A DNA stretch of 64,000 nt from Atriophallophorus winterbourni (lineage: Eukaryota; Platyhelminthes; Trematoda; Plagiorchiida; Microphallidae), in the NCBI GenBank assembly GCA_013407085.1, contig JACCGJ010009909.1:56473-120472 (forward strand). Direction: 5' to 3'. Under the pieces are notes generated by a model. That model worked only from the letters and a program-made list of their open reading frames with translations, did no database searches and was not told the origin of the DNA. The position numbers and the translations under genes are program-made. Below are positions 45,166-56,400 of the stretch, one piece after another; positions within the stretch are counted from its first letter, which is position 1, and every line of letters begins with the position of its first letter.

Positions 45166-46510
45166 CTTCCTTTTTCTCACGAAAGTTACAACCAGCCGAG
45201 ACAAGGTATAGCACTTTTGAACGCGAAATCCTCGCCATTTACCTAGCTATTGAACACTTTCGTCACCTACTCGAAGGACTCACTTTTACTGTGTTCACCG
45301 ATCACAAGTCAATCGATTATGCGTTCCGTTCTCCGACAGACCGAATCTTTCCAGGAGAAATTCGACAACTCGAATTCATCGCGCAGTTCACCACAGATAT
45401 TAGACACATTGATGGTGACCGTAACATCGTCGCTGATGCCTTATTGCGTTGTACTATCCAGCAAATAAGCAACCCAGTACTCGACCTCAGAGAACATGCC
45501 AGTCGTCAGAAAAAATACGCTGAATTTTCCGAAATCGTCGCAAATAAGTCACTCAAATTTGCCCTTTGCCGCTGCTAGATTGCAATGCCAAGATCCACTG
45601 CGATATATCAACCGGTAAGCCCAGACCCTTTGTCCCGCAAATATATCGCCAGAAGATTTTAGATCACTTTCATGGACTGTCGCACCCAAGCATACGCTAA
45701 ACCACAAAACTCGTAACAGATCGTTTCATCTGGCACAATATGCAACGCGAAAATCGTCAATGGGCGAAACACTGTGTTACTTGCCAGAGCAGCAAAATCT
45801 ACCGGCACACCGGTGCCCCTGAGCACAAATCGTTTACCTGACGGTCGATTAAAGCATGTTAACCCGGACATCGTTAATCCTTAACCTGTTTTTCTAACGT
45901 ATAGCTATATCCTGTCCTGTGTCGACAGATATACACACTGGCCCATTGCAGATCGTTTGCGTGATATTTCTATCGAAACAATCGCACGAACATTCATCGA
46001 TCCTTGGATGTCCATCTTTATTGTGCCTACTACCATTACCACTGACAGAGGATCGCAATTTACAAATGTTTTGTTTCGCGAACTAAGCCGCTTACTAGGA
46101 TGTGATCATCTGCGTACGACCTCAGACCATCTTGCAGCTAATGGACTAGTTGAACTTTTCCACGTGTTGCCGATCGTCCATCATTTATCCGCAATGACAT
46201 CAAGAGTTGTCCCTGCGTCTTTGTTAGAGTCGATGCTGTTAGAAAGCCCTTAAAAACTCCGTACGAAGGACTATTCAAAGTAATGGGACGCAAAGAGACA
46301 TATTTCGTTCTGCTACGCAACGGCATCGCAGACAAAGTTAGCATCGATCGCTTGAAACCTGCTTACGTCGAATAAAAGTCATTACAAGAGGCTACCCATT
46401 CGACTCCACCCGCACAACCTATGACGAACAGTGATGATATCTCAAATCGGCCCTTACCCGTAAAATGTAACCCTTCACCACGTAAAACACGTACCGGCCA
46501 TAGAGTGAGG
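45166..46510 (+). pseudogene. element 1 RNase H end and integrase
   Basis: Resumes FSRKLQPAETRYSTFEREIL, then FTVFTDHKSIDYAF and HIDGDRNIVADALL (RNase H). Integrase follows: the zinc-finger stretch HFHGLSHP...HCVTCQSSK near 45670-45800, TDRGSQFTNVLFRELSRLLG near 46040, and the tail GRKETYFVLLRNGIADKVSI with SIDRLKP near 46340. Stops occur in the integrase N-terminus. Confidence 0.83.
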
Positions 46511-46593
46511 TTCCTCGCAATACTGGTTAAATACATAACATAAACGAAGTATCGAGCATTCATCCGACTACTCACGCTCTAGGATGTAAGTTC

Positions 46594-47119
46594 TGTAGCA
46601 ATTTGTGACTTCACTTTATTTTCAAATGTATTTCTATTGATGCTTCTTTCAATCAGCGATTGATACATACTTATGTTTGTAACATTTTTATCTATGAATT
46701 TAGAAATTATCGTTTTGTTCCAATAATCGATATTGCCACAACGATCTATCGATTTTTTCTTGTTCTCATCACTTAAAGACTATTGATCTTCCGTTCGTTA
46801 AATGAGTTGTTTTTACTCATCTTGGGTATCGCATTTTGTAAATACTCATTTATTAACAATATACTTTTTCCACGCGCATTCTTCTTCTGCTTTGTTCGCT
46901 GGTGCTGTATTATTGCGTGTTTGCGGATCACGACGGTTAACGGCAATATTGACGTGTGTCCACATTTTTCAGCTTCGCAAATTACTATTGCCGATCTACC
47001 GGTGTTCGGAGTTGAAATAAGTTTGTGTGTGGATATTTGCATTGGACATTGAATTATAACTTACCGTGAGTTCGTTCCTTTGTCTGCTTTTACTGTAACA
47101 TTTTCCTGTTATATTTTTG
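46594..47119 (+). repeat. 3' LTR of element 1
   Basis: Begins TGTAGCAATTTGTGACTTCA and matches the 5' LTR through TGTTATATTTTTG. Outer element 2 sequence follows at once. Confidence 0.88.
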
Positions 47120-49804
47120 CACGCATCCACTACAACAGTACTGCAAAACCAGTTGAGCGTTCATTGATTGTCGCGAAATCTGTTCCAAATTTTCTTGGCA
47201 TAAAATCGCTAAAATTAGTCGATGTTGCCTTTTCCTTTTTGTCGATAAGTTCATTATCAAAATTTGACTCTCATGACATAAAAGATTTAATTCGTCAGTG
47301 TTCAAAGCTTTTCAGTGGCATGAAAATAAAACCAATCCATTTAGAAATAACTGGTTATCCTATATTTTTGAAACGTCGGCTGATTTCAGATGGTTTAATG
47401 GAACCTGTTCGAAAAGTGATTAATTCTTTGTGTGAACGTGAAGGTTTTTGTTCTAGTGGCAGCCTCCAAATGGGCCACGCCAATAGTTACACCTCTGAAA
47501 AGAGATGGTCAAACGCCCCGTCTTTGTGGAGATTACAGTGTGACACTGAACCCTCGATTAATGAAACGAGGGTGTAAAGCTGAGGAGCCTGAAGCTATAT
47601 TATCTCGTTTACATGGTTCATGTGTTTTCTCGAAAATCGATCGGAAGAATGTCTATCTACAGATACCACTTGATAAAACATGAAGTAAAGCTACTACCAT
47701 TAACACGCTATTTGGATTATATCGTCATAAGTTTCTTCGGTTTAGATTATCTGTTTCAACAACTGTATTTCAAGATGTGATGAACAATATTGTTGATGGT
47801 CTCCCAGGTGTCGAAGTCTATTAAGACGACATTATTATTCATGTACCCGATAATCGTGTTCACAATCAACGTTTATTATATTTATTCTCTCGTTTGAAAC
47901 ATTATAACGTGAAATTAAATCCGGATAAATGCCTCATTTATGTTAATGAGATTGGTTGTCTTGGATTCCGTGTATCTTCTAATGTACTCCGTCCAGACCA
48001 GAATCGTCTTAAACCTTTATTGGAAATGAAATCGCTTAATTCTTTTAGTGAACTTTGATCGGTAATGGAAGTGTTACAATATTATTCTAAATTCATCCCT
48101 AATTTTGCAACAGTTGCTAATTCATTGTTTACATTATTCAATGCTACAACGTTTAAGTGGACTTTCGAACATGAAAAGACACTTTGTAATCTTTTATCCA
48201 TATTGCAATCCAGTGCTGTACTTAAGCCGTTCACGCTAAATTTGCGTTCTGTTTTAATCATGGATGCTTCTCCTCATGGAATTTGTGCTGTTTTGGAGCA
48301 AAATGATCAGTCGGTATTGTGTATTTCACGTCGACTGAGTAAAGCAGAACAAAGTCATACTTAGACTCATCAAAAAGCGTTTGCTGTTTATTGGGCTGTC
48401 AAAAGTTCACACAAAAATTTATTTGGTCATGAGTTCACTATAGTAACCGATCACGAAGCACTGAAATTTATTTACAATCCGACATCTTCATTGGCAAAAT
48501 CTACTGCAGCATTGGTTCAGAGATGGAGCATAGCTCTTAGTGCATGTAATTACACCATCGAACATCGCATTGCAAAACAAATTCCGCATGTAGATCTCTT
48601 ATCCCGTAATGCTGTGGCGTATGAAAAGACTGGCAGTACAGAATGCTTGTTGGTTCTGTGTATCTCGTTCAGATTTAGGATTTGAAACAAAGAAATGTTT
48701 TGGTCCGATAATGGCTGCAGTTAAACGAGATTGGTCATCCACTTCCAAGAAAAAATATCCAGCTTACTATCAGCGTCGTAATGAATTATGCCTAACACCT
48801 GAAGGTCTGTTGTCTGTAAATGATCGTATTGTTATTCCTCCCTCGCTTCGCAAACTTAATACTTGATGATTTGCATTCGGGACACTTGGGCATTATAAAA
48901 ATGAAATCGTTGGCCAGACAATTATGCTGGTGGCCTGAGATTGATACTGAAATCCGTAAAACCGCTTTTTCTTGCTATTCCTGTAAACACAAGTTATTCC
49001 TTTAGCCATCAAAATAGATTTCATGGCCATTAGTTGTGAAGCCTAGCACCGTATTTATATGGATTACTGCAGGCCATTTCTAAAGAAATACTATGCTCTT
49101 GTGTTCATCGAATCGTATTCAAAATGCCCCGAATTTTTCCTTACTACTAAACTCAATTCTGGTTTAAAAATGATTGCATTACGAGAGGTTTTCAGTCGTG
49201 AAGTTGTGCCTATAGCTGTTGTGAGTGGTGATGGAAGCTATTTCTCTGCTTTGTGTGTTACTCAGTGGCTACATTCACTTGGTTGGCGACATTTGTTTAC
49301 TGCACCCAGACATCCACAGTCGAATGGATTATCCGAAAACTTTGTAGCTACGCCAAAACGTGCCAAATCCTCTCGTTCTCCAAAAACATTTAATGAACTT
49401 GATCGTTGTATTGACAATTTCTTGCTCCAATATCGTAATAGTAAACATTCAACTACTGGAAATACACCATTCTTGTTATCAAAATCTCGATTCTTGAGAT
49501 CAAATCTGCTGGAACTTGGATCGGCTGAAGTATCATATTATCGCGTAAATGATTACCATCCAAGTACCGCTATTGTATTAAACGAAATAGGATGAACTGT
49601 GGTAAACATACTTGATCTGGTAGACGGAAATTTGCACAAGCGTCATGTAGATCAAATCATCTACCAGGATCCAGGTCAGTTACGTTCTAATAATGGTTGC
49701 GTTAGCAATCATAACACAACACCTCTGGATACTTCCGAGAATGCTGAATCTAGTGAACCTGTCAGACGATCGGAAAGACTGAGGAACAAACCTATTCCAG
49801 ATTA
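47120..49804 (+). pseudogene. element 2 pol: protease end, RT, RNase H, integrase
   Basis: Protease end NFLGIKSLKLV; RT LKRDGQTPRLCGDYSVTLNP, EEPEAILSRLHGSCVFSKID, GLPGVEVY where the usual Q of the YQDD box is TAA at 47822, and LNPDKC. The thumb is VLQYYSKFIPNFATVANSLF. RNase H shows DASPHGICAVLEQND and TDHEALKFIYNP. Integrase has HSGHLGIIKMKSLARQLCWW, GDGSYFSA and HPQSNGLSENFV. A chromodomain-free tail ends at TAA 49804. Frame changes occur near 47450, 47680, 48060, 48360, 48650 and 48865. Confidence 0.83.
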
Positions 49805-49838
49805 AACAAATTCAAGCACGATCGGGAACTGCGTTGGA

Positions 49839-50084
49839 TGCGGTGATTGTTCGAATAACAATCAATAACAGCCAGATACCGGTAGTGGTGTGTAAGGGAC
49901 GAGGATGTGAGCAACACATTACTTCAATCAATAAAACTGTTATTCATGTTCTCGTTGTTAAAACTAATATACATCAATATATACCGCGTAATTCGAATAC
50001 TGAGCGTGGTTTATTCTCATTTCTATTCTTGGGCTGGTTGTTTTATTTCATTCAGTAGGAAACAATTCAATACAATTCAATACA
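49839..50084 (+). repeat. 3' LTR (block A) of outer element 2
   Basis: Begins TGCGGTGATTGTTCGAATAA and matches 37344-37513, but has about 52 extra bases between two CAATCAATAA repeats. The extra sequence contains motif M. Confidence 0.65.
49888..49926 (+). repeat. motif M copy 5, inside an LTR
   Basis: GTGGTGTGTAAGGGACGAGG followed by ATGTGAGCAACACATTACT. It is flanked by the direct repeat CAATCAATAA on each side of the extra segment. Confidence 0.6.
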
Positions 50085-50270
50085 ATATTTCTACTTATCC
50101 GTTCCGTAAACTCTGGATAACGAGTTTGCCGGTTGCGTTTAAAACGGGTGCTATATATTATTTGGGCCTCCGAATCTCCATTTTTAAGCCCGCCGATCGG
50201 CACCCAGTGTTCTCAGCAATAATTGTGGAGTATGCAGACGACAAGTTTCTCTACACATTTATTGTTGTGG
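50085..50270 (+). repeat. block B, copy 2 (186 bp)
   Basis: Same length and order as 37158-37343, here directly after the 3' block A. Confidence 0.75.
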
Positions 50271-51205
50271 ACTTCTATTTTTTCCATCTTTCGCTAGAAT
50301 GTAATTCAAACGTCTGTCTGGATTACACGTATATTGATTGGCATTTGTCGCCCGACCAGTGTCATTGACCGTTCAAATAATCATAAAGTGCGACATTTAT
50401 GAGGAAGTTGTTACTAAGAGCAAGAATCAAAAGAATATCAGAGACAAAATAATCAAAAGGCAGCAAACAACAGTATGGCTTATCTCTATTCTATTTCTCC
50501 TTGATTGTACTGCATTACTCTGTCACTCCAGAATAGATAACATTTGGAATATGAGTGTAATTCTGTGAGCCAAGACGAGGGGGTTCAGAAGAAAAAGCCG
50601 TCGCTAGAATGCAGTCCTCAGAAAACATCAATATAGCCAACCGGAAAACTATAAATTTATAGACTTGACGCTGAGGAGGTTGAGATAACAAAGGCTGTTT
50701 TTACCCAGCTCATGAATGCTTGTTCTCTGTTCGTACTAACACTCTCGATCGGAGGATGTGTCTGTGTAAAAAAAGTAACGTTACCATCAAACCACTCATA
50801 ATAAATCATTAGAAAATAGTTTTTCATAAATATGCAATCACACTTTTTTATTTGGTAGACAACGGTAGCTTAAAAACATAGTCAAACAATGCATTTTAAA
50901 CTGATTTTTTCGGCTACGTATTTCTACTGTTTGTTACCGTTCTCAGACGCTTCTTGCGACAGTACATCAGCAGTTTATGCATCGTCCTCAATGAGGTACC
51001 CGGAATTCCTTTAGGCAGAATAATTCCTTACTTTCTCACCTTCAACGCAAAGAGAACAGCTTTGATAGGAATAAATTCAAACGTGGCTTTTGGACTTCGC
51101 GTAATCAGCTGTCCTGTGAGTGTTTAAAAAGTCAGCAATCTGCTTTGCTGCCATTTGATAAACGAGGCTATCATAAAGTATTATATGCATAAATGATTGT
51201 ATAAT
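50271..51205. other. no recognised feature
   Basis: Short frames only; no domain or repeat recognised. Confidence 0.45.
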
Positions 51206-51425
51206 TTCGATGTAGTGGATTCGAGAAAAAGCTGTACCAGGTGATCAACTCGATGATACGAGAGATCAAGCTTACCGAGATAGAGAACAGAACATCACGG
51301 GATTTTTATGAAATGACCAAGCCGAGACTCAGGACACAAGTTCACAGGTCCCAGAGCTGGACAGCCCCTGTGTTTATATAGAGAACAGAAAGGGGTGTGC
51401 GAAGTAAGCGGTAAGGACATTGAAG
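51206..51425 (-). repeat. element 4 terminal repeat, left (3' LTR side)
   Basis: Shares CCAGGTGATCAACT, GATGATACGAGAGA, GACCAAGCCGAGACTCAGGA and ATATAGAGAACAGAAAGGGG with 54920-55150. Confidence 0.72.
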
Positions 51426-51489
51426 CGTAAGGTTACAACATGTCACAGCATGCATCTGCAATGTTCGGATAAAGACATTACCGAAGTCG

Positions 51490-52880
51490 CATGTGTCATG
51501 GGTGAGGACGCCTCACCCAACACCCCCACGTAAAACTTTCATACTTTGTCCTCCCTGGGTCAACCTGTAACCAGGTTGCTGGTTTGAGAATTCTGTCACA
51601 TCGCCTAAAATTAGCTGGATTTAATGTTTCGGTGGTTTCTGTGGTTTGAACGGGTAATCCTAATGTGTCTATTAATATATCTAGTGGGACGCTAGCATTA
51701 ACTAGAGGTTTGCATTGAGTATTTGTAGGTGCAGGACGTAATTGGTTGCGATGGCGTACCCATACACCATCTAGAACGGTCACTTCATAGAGGACAGAAC
51801 CTCGAAGATTGATGATTCGTCCGTAAACCTAATGGTTTCTGTTCGAGCGATGGTTACGAACCCAAACATATGTCCCATTACTTAGTAGATAACTGTTTCT
51901 CATAAAACGTTCTTCTTGGTCTTGTGTTTGAGTTGGTAACATACTCGTAAGTGTTGTACGCAATTTACGCCCCTTTGGAACTTCTGCTGGCGAATATTGG
52001 TTATGCAAACCTGGATGCAGTGCTGACGGGTAGACCAGTAATAATCTTTGAAGCACTTACATAGTTGTCTCCTCTCCACGCACTTTTAAAAGTGCTCATT
52101 TGAAGGTGTCAACAAAGCGTTCTGCTTGACCGTTTGATTGGGGGTGGTAGGTCGGAGACCGGAGGTGATTAATATTGTGTGCTCTACAGAAATGTTCAAA
52201 ATAGGCGGACAAGAATTGCGAACCGTTGTCGGAAACGATGATGTTTGGAAAGCCATGTTAACTGAAGATTCGCTTCGGTGCATTGGTGGTAGTGTTTGTA
52301 GTTGATGTGTTTACAAGAGTGATTTCTGGCCATCATAAATGAGCGCCAAACACAATGAGATAGGATACTTTATAGACTGGAACGGCTAAATCCAAGTGTA
52401 CTTAATCCCAGGGTTGGGTTGTAGGCGGCCATTCAATTGGTTGTTGATGGGGGGGGAGATTTTGCAACTTGTTGGTACCCAGTGTAAGAACGAACCACAT
52501 TTTTGATATCTTTGTCGATGCCCGGCCAGAACACGAGAGATCTTGCAATTGCCTTCATTCGACCGTTTCCCGGGTGTACCAGATGGAGTTATCTGAGAGC
52601 TCGAAAACGGAGAGAAGAGGAGATTATTACACGGTGAGTGTAAATGAGGCAATTATTATTGATAGAAAGGAGCCTACCTCGTCTTGAGAGGGTCAATTTT
52701 CTGTGGCCATTTCGTTTGGATGTATTCGATAGCTTTCCGGAGAATTGGGTCTAATTTTGTTTCCCTTTTGATAACTAACACTGTGAACGAGAGTGCTTTG
52801 ACCACATCGGATAATTGGCGACCGAGTGTTTGCTTAGCTATGTTAGCAATTCCAAAGTATTGTTGCTGGTTAACATAAAG
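51490..52880 (-). pseudogene. element 4 integrase and C-terminal tail
   Basis: Minus-strand motifs are GNGRMKAIARSLVFWPGIDK, QQVAKSPP, FPNIIVSDNGSQFLSAYFEH, SPTYHPQSNGQAERFVDTFK, HPGLHNQYSPAEVPKGRKLR and VTVLDGVWVRHRNQLRPAP. These are the integrase zinc region, the catalytic core and the tail. Several stops are present. Confidence 0.8.
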
Positions 52881-52989
52881 GATTGAGGATTCAAGAATTC
52901 ATTGTTATAAAAGTTAATACTTTACAACACCACAGGATTACGGTATGAATAAAAACATGAAAAATACATTAGTATAAAAGCAAAACAGA

Positions 52990-54060
52990 ATTTCAACTGT
53001 ACGGCTCACGAATGATGCTTGGTTGCAAGTTCAAGTCCAATTTCGCTTTAAAAATCGGCAGGCAAGGAGAGTCCACCACATGTTGGGGTAGGTAATTCCA
53101 AATAAATATAGCACTTACGGCGAATAAATGAAGCCGACAATCAATACTGAAACTTGAAACGTAATGGGATAAGATATGTCCGCGTGTCACTTTCCCGTCA
53201 CACAAATCAAGTACGTGTTGTAATGGATGTCCTTCTAGTAGCCACAATTCTATAGGTCAAAATAATGTCGCGTCGTATCCTCCTTTGGGTAAATCGTATA
53301 GACCCAGATGTTGCAATCTTTCGGTGTACGGAACATTGCGAAGAATCATCACTAACTTTGTTGCTCTATGATGGATTTATCGAAGAGAGCAATATTTTTT
53401 CGCAGTCAAGGAGCCCAGACCTGTACCGCATACTCCATCGCAGGACGAAGGTAGAAATGAATTATCCTTGGTAACGCTATCAGAGAGAATCTTCCAAATA
53501 TTCTTCGAAGGATACCTAACAATCTGTTGGCCCGTCGATACATATTCTGGCAGTGCACTGTGTTCTTCAGGTTTCCGCTAATCCATACTGAAAGATCTTT
53601 TACTAACGAGCTTCGTGCTAGGTTTTCAGTTCCCAATCGATATGTCCGAGGAACATTCTTGCCAAGATGGAGCATCTTACATTTCTGTATGTCAAATGAC
53701 ATGTCAATCATGGCCTCTTAATTCGACAAACTGTCCAAATACATTTGTAGTTTCACACAATCCTCTGCAGAACTAGTTGTTGTCCAAATTTTCATATCAT
53801 CCGCGAACAGGACCATTTCGGATGGTATGAGTAGGGGTAAATCGTTTATGTACAACAGAAAGAGAAATGGACCTAGCACAGATGCTTCTAGGACTCCACT
53901 GGTGGTTTTGAACGTTCGGAATAGCACTTTAACTCGGGTGTCGCGATCTGACAGATAGTCGCACAACCATGAGAGGAGTGGTTCACATGTTCCTAAACGC
54001 ATTAGTTTAAAAAGAAGCAAATGATGGTTGACTCTGCCAGAATCTTCCAAAATGTCTAGG
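52990..54060 (-). pseudogene. CR1/jockey-type LINE RT fragment inside element 4
   Basis: Minus strand shows VNHHLLLFKLMRLGTCEPLL, SGVLEASVLGPFLFLLYIND, MVLFADDMKIW (catalytic DD), a stop, FDIQKCKMLHLGKN, RRANRLLGILRRIF, LRPAMEYAVQVWAP, and a C-terminal stretch FIWNYLPQHVVDSP. It is 5'-truncated just before the VNHHLL motif. It is a different CR1-like family from the one at 27.5 kb. Confidence 0.82.
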
Positions 54061-54149
54061 TAACAGACGTGGCTGAATGATCGTCAAAAAGATTGATAAT
54101 GTCCGGGTGGGAATACGTGGAAAGAACCTTTTTCGTTTGTTTGGTGTCT

Positions 54150-54800
54150 TCCGGTTGGCTGTTTTATGACAGTAATCATTTTTGTGTCCTATTTGATTGC
54201 ATTGCTTGCATCGATTTGCTGTGTCGGAGCATTCCCGGTGATAGTGCCATTCTTCGCAATGTCTGCATGAATACGGTGGCTTAAATTTTTGGGCTGTTTG
54301 GCAGCTTTGTTTGTAGTGGTAGATGCGGAGACTGGATTTTAAGTGTTGTTCTGCTGGATTGTAAGATTGTCACGAATGGTTGACTGCACAAAGGGTGGAG
54401 TCGTTTTTAATGTTCATGAGACGTCGGTGTTCTTCTCCGATGGCTTGGAGCGTCATAGTTGGATCATGCTAGAGACGATTTAGTAAGCGAGTCCGAATAT
54501 CTGTAAATCGCGAGGATCGCAGAAAGCTAATAAAATAAGACTTTCAAATTAATAATCAGTCAGTGAGCGCAATTTGAAGCGTTCACACACTCTATTAACG
54601 TATCCAATTTGTGTCACAACATCCGTTATTTTTTCAATGACTAAATTAAGACAGCGATAACGAATACTAAATAGAGATGATTGCTCACCAAACATTGCTT
54701 GAGTGATTCGAATGTCTCTTCGAATGTATTTTTACGTGTCGAAAGTCACATTATTATCCGGCTCGAAGTGAAATTACATTAAAGATGACATGAGAGTTTC
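54150..54800 (-). pseudogene. element 4 gag with zinc knuckle
   Basis: Minus-strand gag pieces are QAMFGEQSSLFSIRYRCLNL, VIEKITDVVTQIGYVNRVCE and MTLQAIGEEHRRLMNIKND, then CRHCEEWHYHREC and the canonical CX2CX4HX4C knuckle CKQCNQIGHKNDYC near 54220. Shifts separate the parts. Confidence 0.75.
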
Positions 54801-54919
54801 AATAGATGGAGATTTGGGATCATTCGCAGAAAAATTTGCTCCTTTTATCTGGAGTAATCCCTCGAGTAGCTCATGTCAAACAGACAATTGGGATTCAGCG
54901 GACATTATTAGAAACACCT

Positions 54920-55150
54920 GTCGCCAAGTTGCTATTTACTGGATTATGGAGACAGTTATTCCAGGTGATCAACTAGATGATACGAGAGACCAAGCCCACC
55001 GAGACAAAGAACAGAACAACACAGGATGGTTATGGAGTGACCAAGCCGAGACTCAGGACCCAGGTTCAGAGGTCATAGAGATAGACAAGGCCAGTGTTCA
55101 TATAGAGAACAGAAAGGGGTGTGCGAAGTAAGCGGTCAGGGTATTGAAGC
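54920..55150 (-). repeat. element 4 terminal repeat, right (5' LTR side)
   Basis: Counterpart of 51206-51425. The shared block ends at ATTGAAGCG. Confidence 0.72.
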
Positions 55151-55539
55151 GGTTTAACTTTCTGCATACAGTGGATTACCCACTTGAACAACTCTTTCAT
55201 CAACAAGAATTACGTGGTAGCAGATGTTAGGACTACAAGTTAATTATTCCACACTCTCGATCAAATTGTCGAAGTTTTTCCTTTTCATTTCGAGTTTGTT
55301 TCATATGGAACTGTCTTCCCCCCATATCATTTGTGCATCAAGCCTGAACATGTTCAAGGCTGAACTTGACAATTATATGTTGACTAAATCCACCATTGCA
55401 CCGCAATACATAAGCTGGCTTTCTATATTGACACATCATCTTTTCTGTTTTCATGCATCCCCTATATTATTGATCTATGGTTACTGCAAGGTATTTGCTC
55501 TTTGCACCACTAAAACTTTGAATTACTTTGAAATTTAAA

Positions 55540-55835
55540 TGTTTAAACTCTGCACGTGCTACAACAACCTTAGTTGTTTTTGTGCTCTGAATAAACCAGC
55601 AACTTGCGTACAAACTATCGGCCTAGTCTACACTCAATTTCTTCTGGGATGCAAATTTCAAGCTCTGTTCATGCACCGAAAACATTAGTTGTTTTTTATG
55701 CTATGAGTTAGTTTGTATCTTTAGTAGATTTTAATGACTCAATTTGCGATTCATTTCTCGTAGTTTGCATTGCCGAACTATGCACGTGCTACAGTAAAAT
55801 CAGTGGTTTTTGTGTTCTGATTAAATGTTTAGCAT
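55540..55835 (+). repeat. three imperfect tandem units of about 115 bp
   Basis: Units start near 55549, 55664 and 55779. Each contains a TGCACGTGCTACA-like start, then (A/C)TTAGTTGTTTTTGTGCTCTG in variant form. The middle unit is most diverged. Confidence 0.65.
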
Positions 55836-56129
55836 CAGATCAAAGTTTTGCCCTAATTCAGTACTATTCAAATTTTCCTATAGTTTACGCTAAACTTTAT
55901 CATTCATTTCAAAAACCTATGAATGCAATCCATGCTTTCAATGTTGTCATGGCTGGATCGGTTTTGCGGATAAGCTTACCAATTTCAAATAAATGCGTTT
56001 CCGTCATGCGTCTCATATATACTTTGGCAACTAATTCTAACATATTACATGCATCCGTAATCCTGTGTATAACGCAAGGAAGAGGCGTTGATAGGAGAAT
56101 GTTTGAGGACGGCTAAATCACGCCCTAAT
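55836..56129. other. no recognised feature
   Basis: AT-rich, no homology seen. Confidence 0.4.
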
Positions 56130-56400
56130 CCAGTTTTTATGGAATGTTTTGTAGTTGATAAGATTAAATTTTAAAATGGGGGCAGCGGGAAGATAATTTC
56201 CAGCGTCAGATCGGCAGCCGCTGTTTAAGATAGGTTCAATCACGCGGAGTTACAATCTTGTGTGACCAGCCCTCAATAAACAAAAAGCTAAGCTGGCTGG
56301 AAAGAGTTTTACATAGCTCTCAATGACAGAACCAGAGGCCATCAGGTGGGATGCCGTCCGAACCTGACAATATGTGGATTTAGCGAGATTACTCCGAGAT
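56130..56400 (-). pseudogene. LINE reverse transcriptase scrap
   Basis: Minus strand reads SGSDGIPPDG, then in another frame EPILNSGCRSDAGNY followed by LPAAPIL. These match the xGPDGIPP and KxGCRSDAGNYRPISL motifs of jockey/CR1-type RTs in correct order and spacing. Confidence 0.62.

Larger units (their letters stand above)
38132..47119 (+). mobile_element. inner Ty3/gypsy retrotransposon (element 1), CsRn1-like
   Basis: Bounded by direct LTRs at 38132-38655 and 46594-47119. Between them are gag, protease, RT and part of RNase H, then an inserted LARP1-like retrocopy, then the rest of RNase H and integrase. TGGTGATTCC at 38675 fits a tRNA-Trp primer-binding site, as used by CsRn1-type elements of flukes. 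Flanking bases tacgg and cacgc may be a decayed target duplication. Coding parts carry stops, so the copy is inactive. Confidence 0.85.
37344..50084 (+). mobile_element. outer Ty3/gypsy-type retrotransposon (element 2), split by element 1
   Basis: The left part (37514-38131) has gag and the front of protease; the right part (47120-49804) has the rest of protease, RT, RNase H and integrase. Terminal repeats are 37344-37513 and 49839-50084. The protease frame reads FILDTGSVKSLI before element 1 and resumes with NFLGIKSLKLVDVAF after it, so the split is inside protease. Several stops and shifts show it is dead. The family is gypsy-like but distinct from elements 1 and 3. Confidence 0.8.
51206..55150 (-). 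mobile_element. minus-strand Ty3/gypsy remnant (element 4) carrying a LINE fragment
   Basis: Reading the minus strand: LTR-like repeat at 55150-54920, gag with a zinc knuckle at 54780-54150, a LINE RT fragment at 54060-52990, integrase at 52880-51490, and the second LTR-like repeat at 51425-51206. Protease, RT and RNase H are absent. Confidence 0.75.
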
